From assembly GCA_947627575.1 (NCBI GenBank), contig CANQWN010000001.1, positions 186,001 through 250,000 of the forward strand: DNA of 64,000 bases, read 5' to 3'. Position numbers and translations under genes: made by a program. How positions within the stretch are numbered: position 1 is the first letter of the stretch; the number at the start of each line of letters is the position of its first letter. Source of the DNA: an uncultured Clostridia bacterium. Lineage in GTDB: Bacteria; Bacillota; Clostridia; Christensenellales; Borkfalkiaceae. Shown one piece after another: positions 51,142-59,580 of the stretch. The notes beneath the pieces were generated by a model. It was not told the DNA's origin and did no database searches. It saw only the letters and a program-made list of their open reading frames with translations.

Positions 51142-53685
51142 ATGGAAAAACTTGTTTTGATTGACGGAAACAGCTTGCTTAACAGGGCGTATTACGCTAC
51201 GCCTGTTTTCAGCACGCGCGACGGAACGCCCACAAATGCGATTTTCGGGTTTGTAAAACTGTTGTTGAAAATTTTGGAGGACGTCAAGCCGGAATATATA
51301 ATTGTTGCCTTTGACCTTAAAGCGCCAACTTTTCGGCATAAAATGTTTGAAGGGTATAAAGCTACGCGTAAACCTATGCCGGAGGATCTGGCGGCGCAGG
51401 TTAAGCCGCTTAAAAATTTGCTTTCCGCAATGAATATCGCCATGTGCGAAAAAGAGGGCTTCGAGGCGGACGATATTATCGGCACGCTTTCCGATAAGTT
51501 TGACGTGCATAGCTATATTTACACGGGCGACAGGGATAGCTTTCAGCTTGTGAACGATAAAACCGACGTGTATTTTACGCGTAAAGGCGTTTCCGACCTG
51601 CAAAAACTTACGGTTGACAATTTCTTCGGCGAAAACGGGTTTTACCCGTCGCAGGTTGTTGAACTTAAAGCCGTGATGGGGGATAAATCGGATAATATCC
51701 CGGGCGTTGCGGGAATAGGGGAAAAGGGCGCGAAAGATTTGATTGCGCGCTTCGGCACACTGGATAATATCTATGCAAATATAGACGATATCAAAGGCGC
51801 GCTTAAAAATAAACTGCAAGACGGCAAAGATTTGGCGTATCTTTCGCACCGTCTTGCCACAATCGACCGCAATTGCCCCCTTGACGTCAATTTGGAAGAT
51901 TGCAGGGCGAAATTCAAGTACGGCGACGACGTGAAAAAGATTTTCGGCGAGCTGGAATTCAGTAGCTTGCTTGCGATGGATATTTTTGAAAACGAAATGG
52001 GCGGCGCCTTTGCGGCAATTGAATATCCCGAAAACGTAATTTGCGCCACCGCAGGCGAAATTGCTGATAAATTGAAATCAAACAATGAGTTTGCCGTTGA
52101 TTTCGAGGGGGCGGAACTTAAAATTTTTACGGGCGGGGTGCAGTATTGCCTCACCGTTACGGATAACTTATTAGGCGTGGGCTTAGCGGAAATTGCTCGC
52201 GCGCTTGCAGATATTTTCGGCAACAGAAAAAACAGGGTTAAAGTTTTCAACTGCAAGAACCTGATGCATAAACTGCGCGAGTGTTGCGTTGAACTTTTAT
52301 GCGAATTTGAGGACGTTGCGCTTGCCGGGTATCTTTGCGGGTATAATCTTGCGGATAATTTGAAGGACGTTTGCAAGCAAAACGGGCTTGATTATAAATA
52401 TGCCGCGTTCGACGTGGATCATTTGTATAATAAATATGCGGAAACGCTTGAAGAAGAGCATGTAACCAAATTGTACGCCGATATAGAAAAACCGTTGGTT
52501 AAAATTTTATTTGAAATGGAAACGGAGGGTGTCAAGGTTAGCCCCGATATGCTTGACGAGCTGGGCGAACGCTATAAACAGCTGCTTGAACAGTATAAAA
52601 ATTCCGTATATGAAAAGTGCGGGAAACAATTTAATTTAAATTCTCCGTCGCAATTGGGCGAAGTGCTTTATACAAACCTCGGCATAACCGAAGTTAAAAA
52701 GAAAAAGACGGGAAAATACGTCACCGGCGCGGACGTGCTTGAAAAACTTGCGGATTCCTACCCCGTGATAGCCGACGTGCTTAAATTCCGTCAGTATCAA
52801 AAGCTGTATTCTACCTATATAGAGGGGTTCCGTCCGCTTATCGAGGCGGGCACGCATCTGGTGCATACAACGTACAATCAAACCGCCACGGTTACGGGCA
52901 GATTGTCAAGCGCAAACCCCAATTTGCAAAATATCCCCGTCCGCGAAGAGGAAGGAAAGGAATTAAGAAAAATTTTTGTGCCTCGCGACGGAAATGTCTT
53001 TATCGACGCGGACTATTCGCAGATAGAATTAAGGCTTTTGGCGCATTTTTCTGGCTGTAAGGAGCTGGTTGAAGCATATAATCTCGGCGTAGATATTCAT
53101 ACCACAACGGCTTCGCAGGTATTCGGCGTTGCACCCGAAAACGTGACTGCGAAGATGCGCAGGGCGGCAAAAGCCGTAAATTTCGGAATTATTTACGGGA
53201 TAAGCGAGTTCGGTCTTGCGAAAAATCTTAATATCGACGTTGCGACCGCGCGCGATTATATAGATAAGTATTTTAAAACTTACAGCGCGGTGAAAGAATA
53301 TATGAACGAAAATGTGGAATTTGCCAAACAGCACGGATATGTTTCTACCCTGACGGGGCGCAAAAGATTTATACCCGAAATCAAGTCGGCAAATTTCAAT
53401 ATCAGGCAGTTCGGCGAAAGGGCGGCTATGAATATGCCTTTGCAGGGTTCAAGCGCAGACATAATCAAAATTGCCATGATTAAGGTATGCGAAAGGTTGA
53501 AAAAAGAGGGGATTAAAGCAAAATTGATTTTGCAAGTTCACGACGAATTGGTGTTGGATTGCCCCGAAAATGAAACCGAACGCGCCGTTGAAGCGCTTAA
53601 ATACGAAATGGAACACGCCGTTTCGCTTAAAGTGCCGCTTACGGTGGAAGCGCATTGCGGGAAAAATTGGTATGAAGCAAAATAA
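51142..53685 (+). CDS. polA: DNA polymerase I
   Basis: 847 residues. The N-terminal 5'-3' exonuclease/flap domain (about 1-290) has FDLKAPTFRHK, EADDIIGTLS and the helix-hairpin-helix GVAGIGEKGA. A 3'-5' exonuclease-like domain (about 295-460) looks only partly conserved and may be inactive, as in Bacillus. The polymerase domain has motif A DYSQIELR (624-631), motif B RRAAKAVNFGIIYG and motif C LQVHDELV. It acts in Okazaki fragment processing and repair. I choose the ATG at 51142, because the alternative at 51136 would lie upstream of the predicted transcription start. The end overlaps coaE. Confidence 0.95.
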   Translation: MEKLVLIDGNSLLNRAYYATPVFSTRDGTPTNAIFGFVKLLLKILEDVKPEYIIVAFDLKAPTFRHKMFEGYKATRKPMPEDLAAQVKPLKNLLSAMNIAMCEKEGFEADDIIGTLSDKFDVHSYIYTGDRDSFQLVNDKTDVYFTRKGVSDLQKLTVDNFFGENGFYPSQVVELKAVMGDKSDNIPGVAGIGEKGAKDLIARFGTLDNIYANIDDIKGALKNKLQDGKDLAYLSHRLATIDRNCPLDVNLEDCRAKFKYGDDVKKIFGELEFSSLLAMDIFENEMGGAFAAIEYPENVICATAGEIADKLKSNNEFAVDFEGAELKIFTGGVQYCLTVTDNLLGVGLAEIARALADIFGNRKNRVKVFNCKNLMHKLRECCVELLCEFEDVALAGYLCGYNLADNLKDVCKQNGLDYKYAAFDVDHLYNKYAETLEEEHVTKLYADIEKPLVKILFEMETEGVKVSPDMLDELGERYKQLLEQYKNSVYEKCGKQFNLNSPSQLGEVLYTNLGITEVKKKKTGKYVTGADVLEKLADSYPVIADVLKFRQYQKLYSTYIEGFRPLIEAGTHLVHTTYNQTATVTGRLSSANPNLQNIPVREEEGKELRKIFVPRDGNVFIDADYSQIELRLLAHFSGCKELVEAYNLGVDIHTTTASQVFGVAPENVTAKMRRAAKAVNFGIIYGISEFGLAKNLNIDVATARDYIDKYFKTYSAVKEYMNENVEFAKQHGYVSTLTGRKRFIPEIKSANFNIRQFGERAAMNMPLQGSSADIIKIAMIKVCERLKKEGIKAKLILQVHDELVLDCPENETERAVEALKYEMEHAVSLKVPLTVEAHCGKNWYEAK

Positions 53686-54259
53686 GCGCATAGCGATAAC
53701 TGGCGGAATGGCAAGCGGAAAGTCAACCGTTGCGTCTATAATAAACGGTAAAGGTTATAAAGTTTTTTCGTGCGACGAGATTTATGCCGAATTGCTTGAA
53801 AGCGGAAGATTTGAAGAGAAATTGAAAAAGGCTTTCGGCAAAGATATTTATGCGGGCGGATCTCTTGACCGAAAAAAGTTGGGAGAAATTATTTACGCCG
53901 ACGAAGAAAAACGTAAAACGCTGGACGGCATAACTCATCCTGAAATTATGAAAGAGTTATTTGCAAAAACAGATGGGTGCGCTTTGTCTTTTTGCGAGGT
54001 TCCGTTGCTTTTCGAGGGCGGATTTGAAAGCTGTTTTGACGGCGTGATTGTTGTTTTGCGCGATAAGGACAAGAGGTTAAGCGCAATTTCAAAAAAGTAC
54101 GGTATAGATAAAAAAGCCGCTGAAAAGCGCATAAATTCGCAATTTAATTACGAATTTGCAGATTTTGCAAAGTACTATGTCATACATAATAACGCCGATA
54201 TCGTAAATTTGGAAATTCAGATTTGCAAAATTTTGGATATTATGACGGGCGGTGAATAA
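53672..54259 (+). CDS. coaE: Dephospho-CoA kinase
   Basis: Last step of coenzyme A synthesis. 195 residues with Walker A GGMASGKST at the N-terminus, the CoA-binding region LDGITHPEIM and a lid segment. The start ATG at 53672 lies 14 bp inside the polA end, which is coupled and common for this pair in Firmicutes. The frame is open further upstream but only as an overlap with polA. A degenerate copy of the 30 bp motif lies in its coding sequence near 54164. Confidence 0.93.
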   Translation: MKQNKRIAITGGMASGKSTVASIINGKGYKVFSCDEIYAELLESGRFEEKLKKAFGKDIYAGGSLDRKKLGEIIYADEEKRKTLDGITHPEIMKELFAKTDGCALSFCEVPLLFEGGFESCFDGVIVVLRDKDKRLSAISKKYGIDKKAAEKRINSQFNYEFADFAKYYVIHNNADIVNLEIQICKILDIMTGGE

Positions 54260-54288
54260 AAATTTTTTTCAATTGCCTTTATTTTGGC

Positions 54289-54316
54289 TTGACAAATCCG
54301 TATTAAATAATATAAA
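54289..54316 (+). promoter_or_regulatory. tRNA-Leu (AAG) promoter
   Basis: Perfect -35 TTGACA (54289-54294), a 16 bp spacer and -10 TATAAA (54311-54316). Confidence 0.75.
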
Positions 54317-54338
54317 ATTACAATGCTTTTTAAGTTAA

Positions 54339-54423
54339 GCACTCATGGCGGAATTGGCAGACGCGCAAGACTAAGGATCTTGTGGTTAACCCCATGCAGG
54401 TTCAACTCCTGTTGAGTGCACCA
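54339..54423 (+). tRNA. tRNA-Leu (AAG)
   Basis: Acceptor GCACTCA pairs with TGAGTGC (54413-54419), then discriminator A and encoded CCA. The anticodon stem CAAGA/TCTTG encloses the 7 nt loop CTAAGGA, so positions 34-36 are AAG (54373-54375), not TAA. A34 outside tRNA-Arg is uncommon in bacteria and would need deamination to inosine to read CUC as well as CUU. CTT is a frequent leucine codon in the genes here. Confidence 0.9.
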
Positions 54424-54432
54424 AGTCAGTAT

Positions 54433-54468
54433 AATCCGAACCGAATGCTCTTGTGAATGGTTCGGATT
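54433..54468 (+). terminator. Terminator of tRNA-Leu (AAG)
   Basis: A 10 bp perfect stem AATCCGAACC/GGTTCGGATT with a 16 nt loop, then TACTTTTATTT. Confidence 0.75.
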
Positions 54469-54497
54469 TACTTTTATTTGTGAGTATCGTCCGCTAC

Positions 54498-54526
54498 TTG
54501 TGTTGCTCCTGTTTTTATTGTATAAT
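54498..54526 (+). promoter_or_regulatory. Promoter of the small lipoprotein
   Basis: -35 TTGTGT (54498-54503), a 17 bp spacer and -10 TATAAT (54521-54526). Confidence 0.6.
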
Positions 54527-54563
54527 TGAAACAACAAACAGTAATTTAGAGGAGAAGTATATT

Positions 54564-54986
54564 ATGAAAAAATTTGCAGGTGTAATCCTTGCAGTGGTAA
54601 CATTGATATTGTGTTTTACATTATCTGCTTGCGGAAATAAATATGTAAGCCGGTATAATGCTACGCTGATGGTAAGGACAAATACCTCAAATAAAGCATC
54701 GGTTACATTTGATAGTTTTAGCGGAACATATGTAATTAAATTGAAAAACAAAAGCGCAGACGAGGTATTTGTTGATTATGAAGGGGCGTTAGGAGAAGGA
54801 AATATAAAAGTTTACTATGATTTTAATAATGAAAAGCTGAACCTATTTGACATTGAAACCGACGGTTCTGTTGACGGAAAAACCGAAACTTTTACAGGCA
54901 ATAAAACGATTTACATAATAATTGAATCAGACGGCAAATGCAACGACGGCAGTTTTTTGTTTGTTTTGGAAAAATCAGAGAAATAA
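54564..54986 (+). CDS. Small lipoprotein, hypothetical
   Basis: 140 residues. Signal peptide with lipobox LSACG (Cys23). The mature part is a beta-rich domain with the segments YNATLMVRTNTSN and NKTIYIIIESDGKC. No known family is recognised. The ATG at 54564 has a good ribosome site (GAGGAG). It stands alone between tRNA-Leu and the spoIIIA operon, and its codon use is more AT rich than the operon that follows. Confidence 0.75.
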   Translation: MKKFAGVILAVVTLILCFTLSACGNKYVSRYNATLMVRTNTSNKASVTFDSFSGTYVIKLKNKSADEVFVDYEGALGEGNIKVYYDFNNEKLNLFDIETDGSVDGKTETFTGNKTIYIIIESDGKCNDGSFLFVLEKSEK

Positions 54987-55157
54987 ATTTCAATTTATCC
55001 GCACGGACGATGGGCATCTATATCATAGGTATAACAGCTAAACTTATTTCGCATTGTTCCATAAGTTCCGTGTAACCTGCGGGGCTGTTTAATAAACGCG
55101 ATAAGTTCAATCTCATTTTCAAACAGTGCGTCAAAAACGCTTCGGACAATGTGTTCG

Positions 55158-55185
55158 GGGCGTTTTTTTGTGCAAAAAAACGCCC
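55158..55185. terminator. Hairpin upstream of spoIIIAA
   Basis: A 12 bp perfect stem GGGCGTTTTTTT/AAAAAAACGCCC with a 4 nt loop. The T-run lies in the stem, so it may terminate the lipoprotein transcript or act on either strand. The rest of 54987-55225 shows no gene and no clear sigma-E promoter. Confidence 0.5.
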
Positions 55186-55225
55186 GTCGCAGAATAAAAC
55201 GGGTTATGCAAAAATAACATTAAGT

Positions 55226-56131
55226 ATGAGTTTGTCCTTTCTTCCCGCCGATGTGCGTTCGGCAATTTCCAATCTTAATTATAATTTTATTTCTGAAATC
55301 AGATTGAGAAAGGGACAACCTGTCATTATACAGTATAAAGGCGAATATAAATATCTTAACCTTTTCGGCGTTTCGTCAAGCGCGGATAACGCGTTGGTTT
55401 GCGGCGAAATTGCGCCGATAGTAAATTCAGCCACGCACGGAAGCATATTTAGCTATGCCGAACAGATAAAAAACGGGTTTATTACCGTTGAAAACGGCGT
55501 TAGGATAGGCATTGCGGGGGAATATGTAACACAGAGCGGACAAGTGATTGCAGTGAACAATTACACTTCGCTTAACATACGGGTGCCGCACGCCGTGCGG
55601 GGGTGCGCCGCGTTTTTGTTTGAAAAATTGTTGAAACATGGGCTGAACAGCCTATTGATATTTTCAAAACCCGGGCTGGGTAAAACAACGGCTTTGAGGG
55701 ACCTTGCGGTTGATTTAAGCGCCACGCGGTTATATAACGTGCTGATTTTCGACGAGAGAAACGAAATTTCAGCCATTGACGGCGACGGAAACGGATATAA
55801 TCTTGGCGACCGCGTGGACGTTGTGCGCAGTTTCAATAAAAAAGGCGCAATAGCAAGCGCCATCAGGGCAATGAAACCGGACGTAATAATCACCGACGAA
55901 TTATACGGCGACGACGATGTGCTTGCGGTGAAATTTGCGGCGGATTGCGGTATAAAGCCCATTGCTTCGTCGCACATATGCGACAGAAAGCTGCTTTGTA
56001 AATTGCCGTTTGATTTTTACGCGGAAATTAAAGTTCTGGGTGAAAAACCTGTAATTTATGATAAAAATTTTAATATTATTTGCGGTTGTGGCGCTGACGA
56101 CGGCAGTCGGGCAGATGGTTTCGGGCAGTAA
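55226..56131 (+). CDS. spoIIIAA: Stage III sporulation protein AA (ATPase)
   Basis: First gene of the spoIIIA operon, which builds the feeding-tube channel between mother cell and forespore. 301 residues, PilT/VirB11-like ATPase with Walker A FSKPGLGKTT (about 150-159) and Walker B-type VLIFDERNEI. The N-terminus MSLSFLPADVRSAI with EIRLRKGQPV matches SpoIIIAA. I chose the ATG at 55226, because an upstream in-frame ATG at 55151 would translate a terminator-like hairpin. The ribosome site is weak. Overlaps spoIIIAB by 74 bp. Confidence 0.9.
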   Translation: MSLSFLPADVRSAISNLNYNFISEIRLRKGQPVIIQYKGEYKYLNLFGVSSSADNALVCGEIAPIVNSATHGSIFSYAEQIKNGFITVENGVRIGIAGEYVTQSGQVIAVNNYTSLNIRVPHAVRGCAAFLFEKLLKHGLNSLLIFSKPGLGKTTALRDLAVDLSATRLYNVLIFDERNEISAIDGDGNGYNLGDRVDVVRSFNKKGAIASAIRAMKPDVIITDELYGDDDVLAVKFAADCGIKPIASSHICDRKLLCKLPFDFYAEIKVLGEKPVIYDKNFNIICGCGADDGSRADGFGQ

Positions 56132-56483
56132 AAAGAAGAGGATGCAGGTTTTCGGCGAACTGTACGAATTCAACGAGCAGTTGATTTTAAACCTGAAATA
56201 CAATCGCCTTTCATTGAAAAAAATTGCCGAACCTTATAAGTTTGTCGGCAAAATAATTGACGGCGAAAAAGTTTTGGGCGGCGAAGACGGCGCTTTTATT
56301 TCGGAATATACCGAAAATTTGGGCAAAACAGACGCGTCGTCGCAAATAGATTATTTAAACGGAAGAAGCGTTTTACTAAAAAAATACAAAGAAGAAAGTT
56401 ATGAAGATTATAAAAAATACAGCAAACTTTACGTAAAAATTTTTTTTCTTGCAGGCGTGTTGATTGCCGTATTGCTGGCGTAA
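56058..56483 (+). CDS. spoIIIAB: Stage III sporulation protein AB
   Basis: 141 residues, GspF-like small membrane protein of the SpoIIIA channel. An N-terminal helix (1-20) and a C-terminal helix (125-141) flank a cytoplasmic helical domain. This is shorter than the Bacillus protein (about 170) but has the same layout. It starts inside spoIIIAA and is followed without a gap by spoIIIAC. Confidence 0.85.
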   Translation: MIKILILFAVVALTTAVGQMVSGSKKKRMQVFGELYEFNEQLILNLKYNRLSLKKIAEPYKFVGKIIDGEKVLGGEDGAFISEYTENLGKTDASSQIDYLNGRSVLLKKYKEESYEDYKKYSKLYVKIFFLAGVLIAVLLA

Positions 56484-56681
56484 ATGGATATAAGCATAAT
56501 TTTTAAAATAGCCGTCGTCGGCATAATAATAACGATAATCTGTCAGGTTCTTAAAAAATCCGACAGAGACGATATAGCTACGCTTGTCAGCCTTGTCGGA
56601 CTTATCATTGTGCTTACCGTGGTGATTACGATGATTTCCGATCTGTTTTCACAGATAAAGCAGTTGTTTGATTTATTCTGA
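56484..56681 (+). CDS. spoIIIAC: Stage III sporulation protein AC
   Basis: 65-residue membrane protein with two helices, highly typical of SpoIIIAC (QVLKKSDRDDIATLVSLVG). A ring component of the mother-cell side of the channel. It starts right after the spoIIIAB stop and overlaps spoIIIAD by one base (TGATG). Confidence 0.93.
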   Translation: MDISIIFKIAVVGIIITIICQVLKKSDRDDIATLVSLVGLIIVLTVVITMISDLFSQIKQLFDLF

Positions 56682-57073
56682 TGTACATAGTTCGTCTGTG
56701 CTGTATCGCCGTCATTACGGCGGTTTGCGCCTTCATTTTAAAAAATCACAAATCTGAACTTGTGCCGCTTTGTCTTACCGCAGGCGGAATTATTATGTTT
56801 TTGTACGCCTTCGATTATCTTACCGAAAGCGTGGAATTTATAAAGTCATTTACTGAAACGGCGGGGATAGACAGCTCTGTCGTGAGGATAATTTTCAAAA
56901 TCATAGGCATAGGTTTTTTGGTGGAACTTACGGCGAGTTCGGTTAAGGATCTCGGGTTTGAAAGCGTTTCGGACAAGTTGGTGCTGTGCGGAAAAATAAT
57001 AATATTTATAGTTGCCGTTCCGATATTAAGCGGCACGTACAAAGTAATTACGTCTTTGATAGAGCTTGTTTAA
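56681..57073 (+). CDS. spoIIIAD: Stage III sporulation protein AD
   Basis: 130-residue membrane protein with four predicted helices, related to SpoIIIAC in its N-terminal half. Segments such as GIDSSVVRIIFKIIGIGFLV and ELTASSVKDLG match SpoIIIAD. Acts with AC and AE in the membrane part of the channel. Confidence 0.92.
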   Translation: MYIVRLCCIAVITAVCAFILKNHKSELVPLCLTAGGIIMFLYAFDYLTESVEFIKSFTETAGIDSSVVRIIFKIIGIGFLVELTASSVKDLGFESVSDKLVLCGKIIIFIVAVPILSGTYKVITSLIELV

Positions 57074-58251
57074 TACGGAAAATCCTTGTTTGCGCGCTTA
57101 TTTTGGCGGCTTTTATCGCAATTTTCCTAATCGGCGGCAAAGCGGCGTATGCGGATGAGGGCGAGGATCAGCTTAATCAAAGCATAAGCGATTTGCTTAA
57201 AGATCTTGACCTTTCCGAATTGCAAAGCTATCTCGACGAGCACGAAAACGCTTTTTTATCCGGGTTTGGGAACAGCGCCGAAGAAATTATCGAATATCTT
57301 ATAAAGGGTAACCTCGGTTCGGATTACGGAAGCTATTTAGGCGAGTTGTTTTCCGTTATATTCAAGGGCGTTATTTCGCTTATCCCGGCGTTTGCGGAAA
57401 TAGCCGCAATATCGTTGCTTTCCGCCATCGTAAGCGCCGCGGAAGGCAATATTATGGGTAAGTCAACGTCCAAAATAGTGCATTTCGTATGTTACGCAAT
57501 GATAATACTTATCGTATGCGCTATGCTTACGGGCATCATTTCCGACTGTGTTTCCACCGTAAAAAATATAAAAAAACAGATTGAAATAATAACGCCGATA
57601 CTTGCAACTTTGACGGTGCTTACCGGCGGAAGCAGTTCGGCGGCGATATACAGACCTTCAGCCATATTTCTTTCGGGCGGAGCGGTGGAGATTGTCAGCG
57701 GGTTCATTTTTCCCGCCACAATAGCGGTGATAATATTGAACCTGATGTCAAAACTTAACCCTCAAATGAGCTTTTCAGGGGTAACCGCCCTTCTGAAAAG
57801 CATTATGAAGTGGGTGATAGGCATTACCGTGACCGTATTCAGCATCTTTATTACGGTGCAAAGTTCGGCTTCGGGATTGTTTGACGGGATACTTTTCAAA
57901 GCCACGAAGTACGTAGTGGGCAACTCGGTGCCGATTGTGGGCAACTTTCTTTCAAGCGGGTTCGATATGCTTACCTCGGCGGGGCTGCTGATAAAAAGTT
58001 CTATCGGCGTATGCGGGTTGATTTTGCTTCTGATTGAAATTTTGCAACCGGTTATCGCGCTTGCCGCGTTTTCGCTGATTTTGAAATTTGTGGGAGCGAT
58101 AGTGCAACCTATAGGCGAAAACGTGTTGTATTCTTTGCTTTCGGACCTTTCCAAAGATATAGAATATTTTATAGCGGGTTTGCTTACCGTCGCTTTTATG
58201 TACGCGCTGATAATTATGCTTATAATAAATTCGGCAAATTGTTTTATATGA
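56986..58251 (+). CDS. spoIIIAE: Stage III sporulation protein AE (start codon uncertain)
   Basis: Large membrane component of the SpoIIIA channel, about 392-421 residues with a signal-like N-terminus, an acidic helical region (EDQLNQSISDLLKDLDLSEL) and about seven membrane helices. The given start, GTG at 56986, is the only ordinary start codon available and overlaps spoIIIAD by 88 bp. The natural N-terminus, judged by the signal-like helix RKILVCALILAAFIAIFLIG, should begin near 57072. There the sequence is TAATACGG, that is an ATA codon where the coupled TAATG would be expected. Either ATA is used as start or the longer form is made. Confidence 0.88.
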   Translation: MRKNNNIYSCRSDIKRHVQSNYVFDRACLIRKILVCALILAAFIAIFLIGGKAAYADEGEDQLNQSISDLLKDLDLSELQSYLDEHENAFLSGFGNSAEEIIEYLIKGNLGSDYGSYLGELFSVIFKGVISLIPAFAEIAAISLLSAIVSAAEGNIMGKSTSKIVHFVCYAMIILIVCAMLTGIISDCVSTVKNIKKQIEIITPILATLTVLTGGSSSAAIYRPSAIFLSGGAVEIVSGFIFPATIAVIILNLMSKLNPQMSFSGVTALLKSIMKWVIGITVTVFSIFITVQSSASGLFDGILFKATKYVVGNSVPIVGNFLSSGFDMLTSAGLLIKSSIGVCGLILLLIEILQPVIALAAFSLILKFVGAIVQPIGENVLYSLLSDLSKDIEYFIAGLLTVAFMYALIIMLIINSANCFI

Positions 58252-58685
58252 AAACTTATCTGCTTGCGGCGGCAGGAGTGATTTTTCTGTCGGTTATGGT
58301 GTCAATGCTTATCCCGCAGGGGAAACTGAACAAAACCATAACGTTTATAATGAGGATGGCTTGCATATTTGTGCTTATACAGCCGTTGGCGGGAATATTT
58401 AAGTTAGAACCTTCCGAAAATGAAATTTCCGATTTTTACGACGCGGAGTATGTATGCAGCGTTTATTCCGAAAACCAAAGCAAGGCGTTGGAAAGCGCGC
58501 TGAATGAAAAATTCAACGCCGACTGCGAATGTAGCGTGGAAATAGAACACGATAACGGAAAATTTGTAGTAAACGGCGTAGAAGTGGTGTTGGAAGAAAA
58601 ATACGCAAATCTTACGCAAGAAATATATGCATATTTGGAAGAAGCGGGATATATAAATATATCAGTATATGCGAAAAGTACTTGA
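58248..58685 (+). CDS. spoIIIAF: Stage III sporulation protein AF
   Basis: 145 residues: two N-terminal helices (about 3-22 and 32-50) and a small soluble ring-building domain (about 65-145). Starts at the ATG overlapping the spoIIIAE stop (ATGA). Divergent from the Bacillus protein in sequence, so the name rests largely on position and topology. Confidence 0.85.
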   Translation: MKTYLLAAAGVIFLSVMVSMLIPQGKLNKTITFIMRMACIFVLIQPLAGIFKLEPSENEISDFYDAEYVCSVYSENQSKALESALNEKFNADCECSVEIEHDNGKFVVNGVEVVLEEKYANLTQEIYAYLEEAGYINISVYAKST

Positions 58686-59028
58686 TTGGGTGAAAACCAA
58701 CAAAAAAATCATTATTGCGGTGGCGCTGATAGCCGTGTTGATTGCGATAGTTTATTTTATGAACTCCGGGACGAAGGCCAAGTCCGGCGCGGAATTCAAC
58801 ACGGAAAAAAGCGCAACCGAAATAAAACTTACGGCAATACTGTCAAGCATTGAAGGCGTCGGCGACGCCGACGTAATGATAACCGAGGACGAAGGCGGGA
58901 TTATGGGCGTCGTCATAGTCTGTACCGGTGCTAACAATATTATGACGCGAAACAATATTTTAAACGCCGTTTCGACGGCTTTGAATATAGACAAAAAAAT
59001 TATAGCAATTTATTCAATGACTGTATAA
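58669..59028 (+). CDS. spoIIIAG: Stage III sporulation protein AG, short form
   Basis: 119 residues, about half the Bacillus length (229). One membrane helix (about 13-31) is followed directly by the conserved ring domain, ILSSIEGVGDADVMIT and a GVVIVCTGANN strand. The long insert that forms the beta-triangle in Bacillus subtilis SpoIIIAG seems absent. Ring component on the mother-cell side of the channel. Confidence 0.87.
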   Translation: MRKVLDWVKTNKKIIIAVALIAVLIAIVYFMNSGTKAKSGAEFNTEKSATEIKLTAILSSIEGVGDADVMITEDEGGIMGVVIVCTGANNIMTRNNILNAVSTALNIDKKIIAIYSMTV

Positions 59029-59038
59029 GGAGTGTATT

Positions 59039-59524
59039 ATGTCAAAAAAGAAAAAGATTATCATTATGTCGTCCCTGGTGCTTTTGCTTGCGGTTACTGC
59101 GGTTTTAAACGTATTGCTTGCGCGCAACAGAACTGCATCGGGTGAAAGCGTAGTTGCGGTTTCCAATTATTTTACCAATTTCCGTTCGGAACGCAGTACC
59201 CAGCGCAGTGAAGAACTGTTGCAGCTGGATAACGTTATCGCCCTCAACGAAGAAGGCAGCGAAAAGTATACCGAAGCCGTAAATTTGAAACTTCAGATAG
59301 TTAAAACCATGGAACAGGAATTGCAGTTGGAAACTATGATAAAATCGTTGGGCTTTGCCGACGCGGTTGTTTCCATAGGGCAGGAAACGAATAACGTAAA
59401 CGTGTTTATCAATTCCGACGAACTGAATATGGATACGGCGCTTACCATTTATCACATGCTTAAAGAAGAGGCGGGCGTTCCCAGTGAAAATATAATTATT
59501 ATGCCCGTTTTCTCACAAATTTGA
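59039..59524 (+). CDS. spoIIIAH: Stage III sporulation protein AH
   Basis: 161 residues: N-terminal helix (about 7-25), then a helical linker and the ring domain whose Bacillus homologue binds forespore SpoIIQ. Segments ALNEEGSEKYTEAVNLKLQ and SLGFADAVVSIGQETNNVNV match SpoIIIAH. Good ribosome site AAGGAG. Last gene of the operon. Confidence 0.9.
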   Translation: MSKKKKIIIMSSLVLLLAVTAVLNVLLARNRTASGESVVAVSNYFTNFRSERSTQRSEELLQLDNVIALNEEGSEKYTEAVNLKLQIVKTMEQELQLETMIKSLGFADAVVSIGQETNNVNVFINSDELNMDTALTIYHMLKEEAGVPSENIIIMPVFSQI

Positions 59525-59533
59525 TTGAGTGAG

Positions 59534-59562
59534 TTGCAAATTCGCAATTAATGTGTTATACT
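59534..59562 (+). promoter_or_regulatory. Promoter of the Asp23-nusB-folD-ispA run
   Basis: -35 TTGCAA (59534-59539), a 17 bp spacer and extended -10 TGTTATACT (TATACT at 59557-59562). A vegetative-type promoter, which separates this run from the sporulation operon. Confidence 0.75.
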
Positions 59563-59580
59563 TATCGTGAGGTAACAGTT

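Noticed and set aside
54164..54193. Full member of the 30 bp repeat family inside coaE
   Set aside because: Only 22/30 match and the bases encode a conserved part of CoaE, so similarity may be coincidental. It is mentioned only as a weak copy.
54339..54423. tRNA-Leu with anticodon TAA
   Set aside because: Shifting the loop by one base would break the CAAGA/TCTTG stem. With correct pairing the anticodon is AAG.
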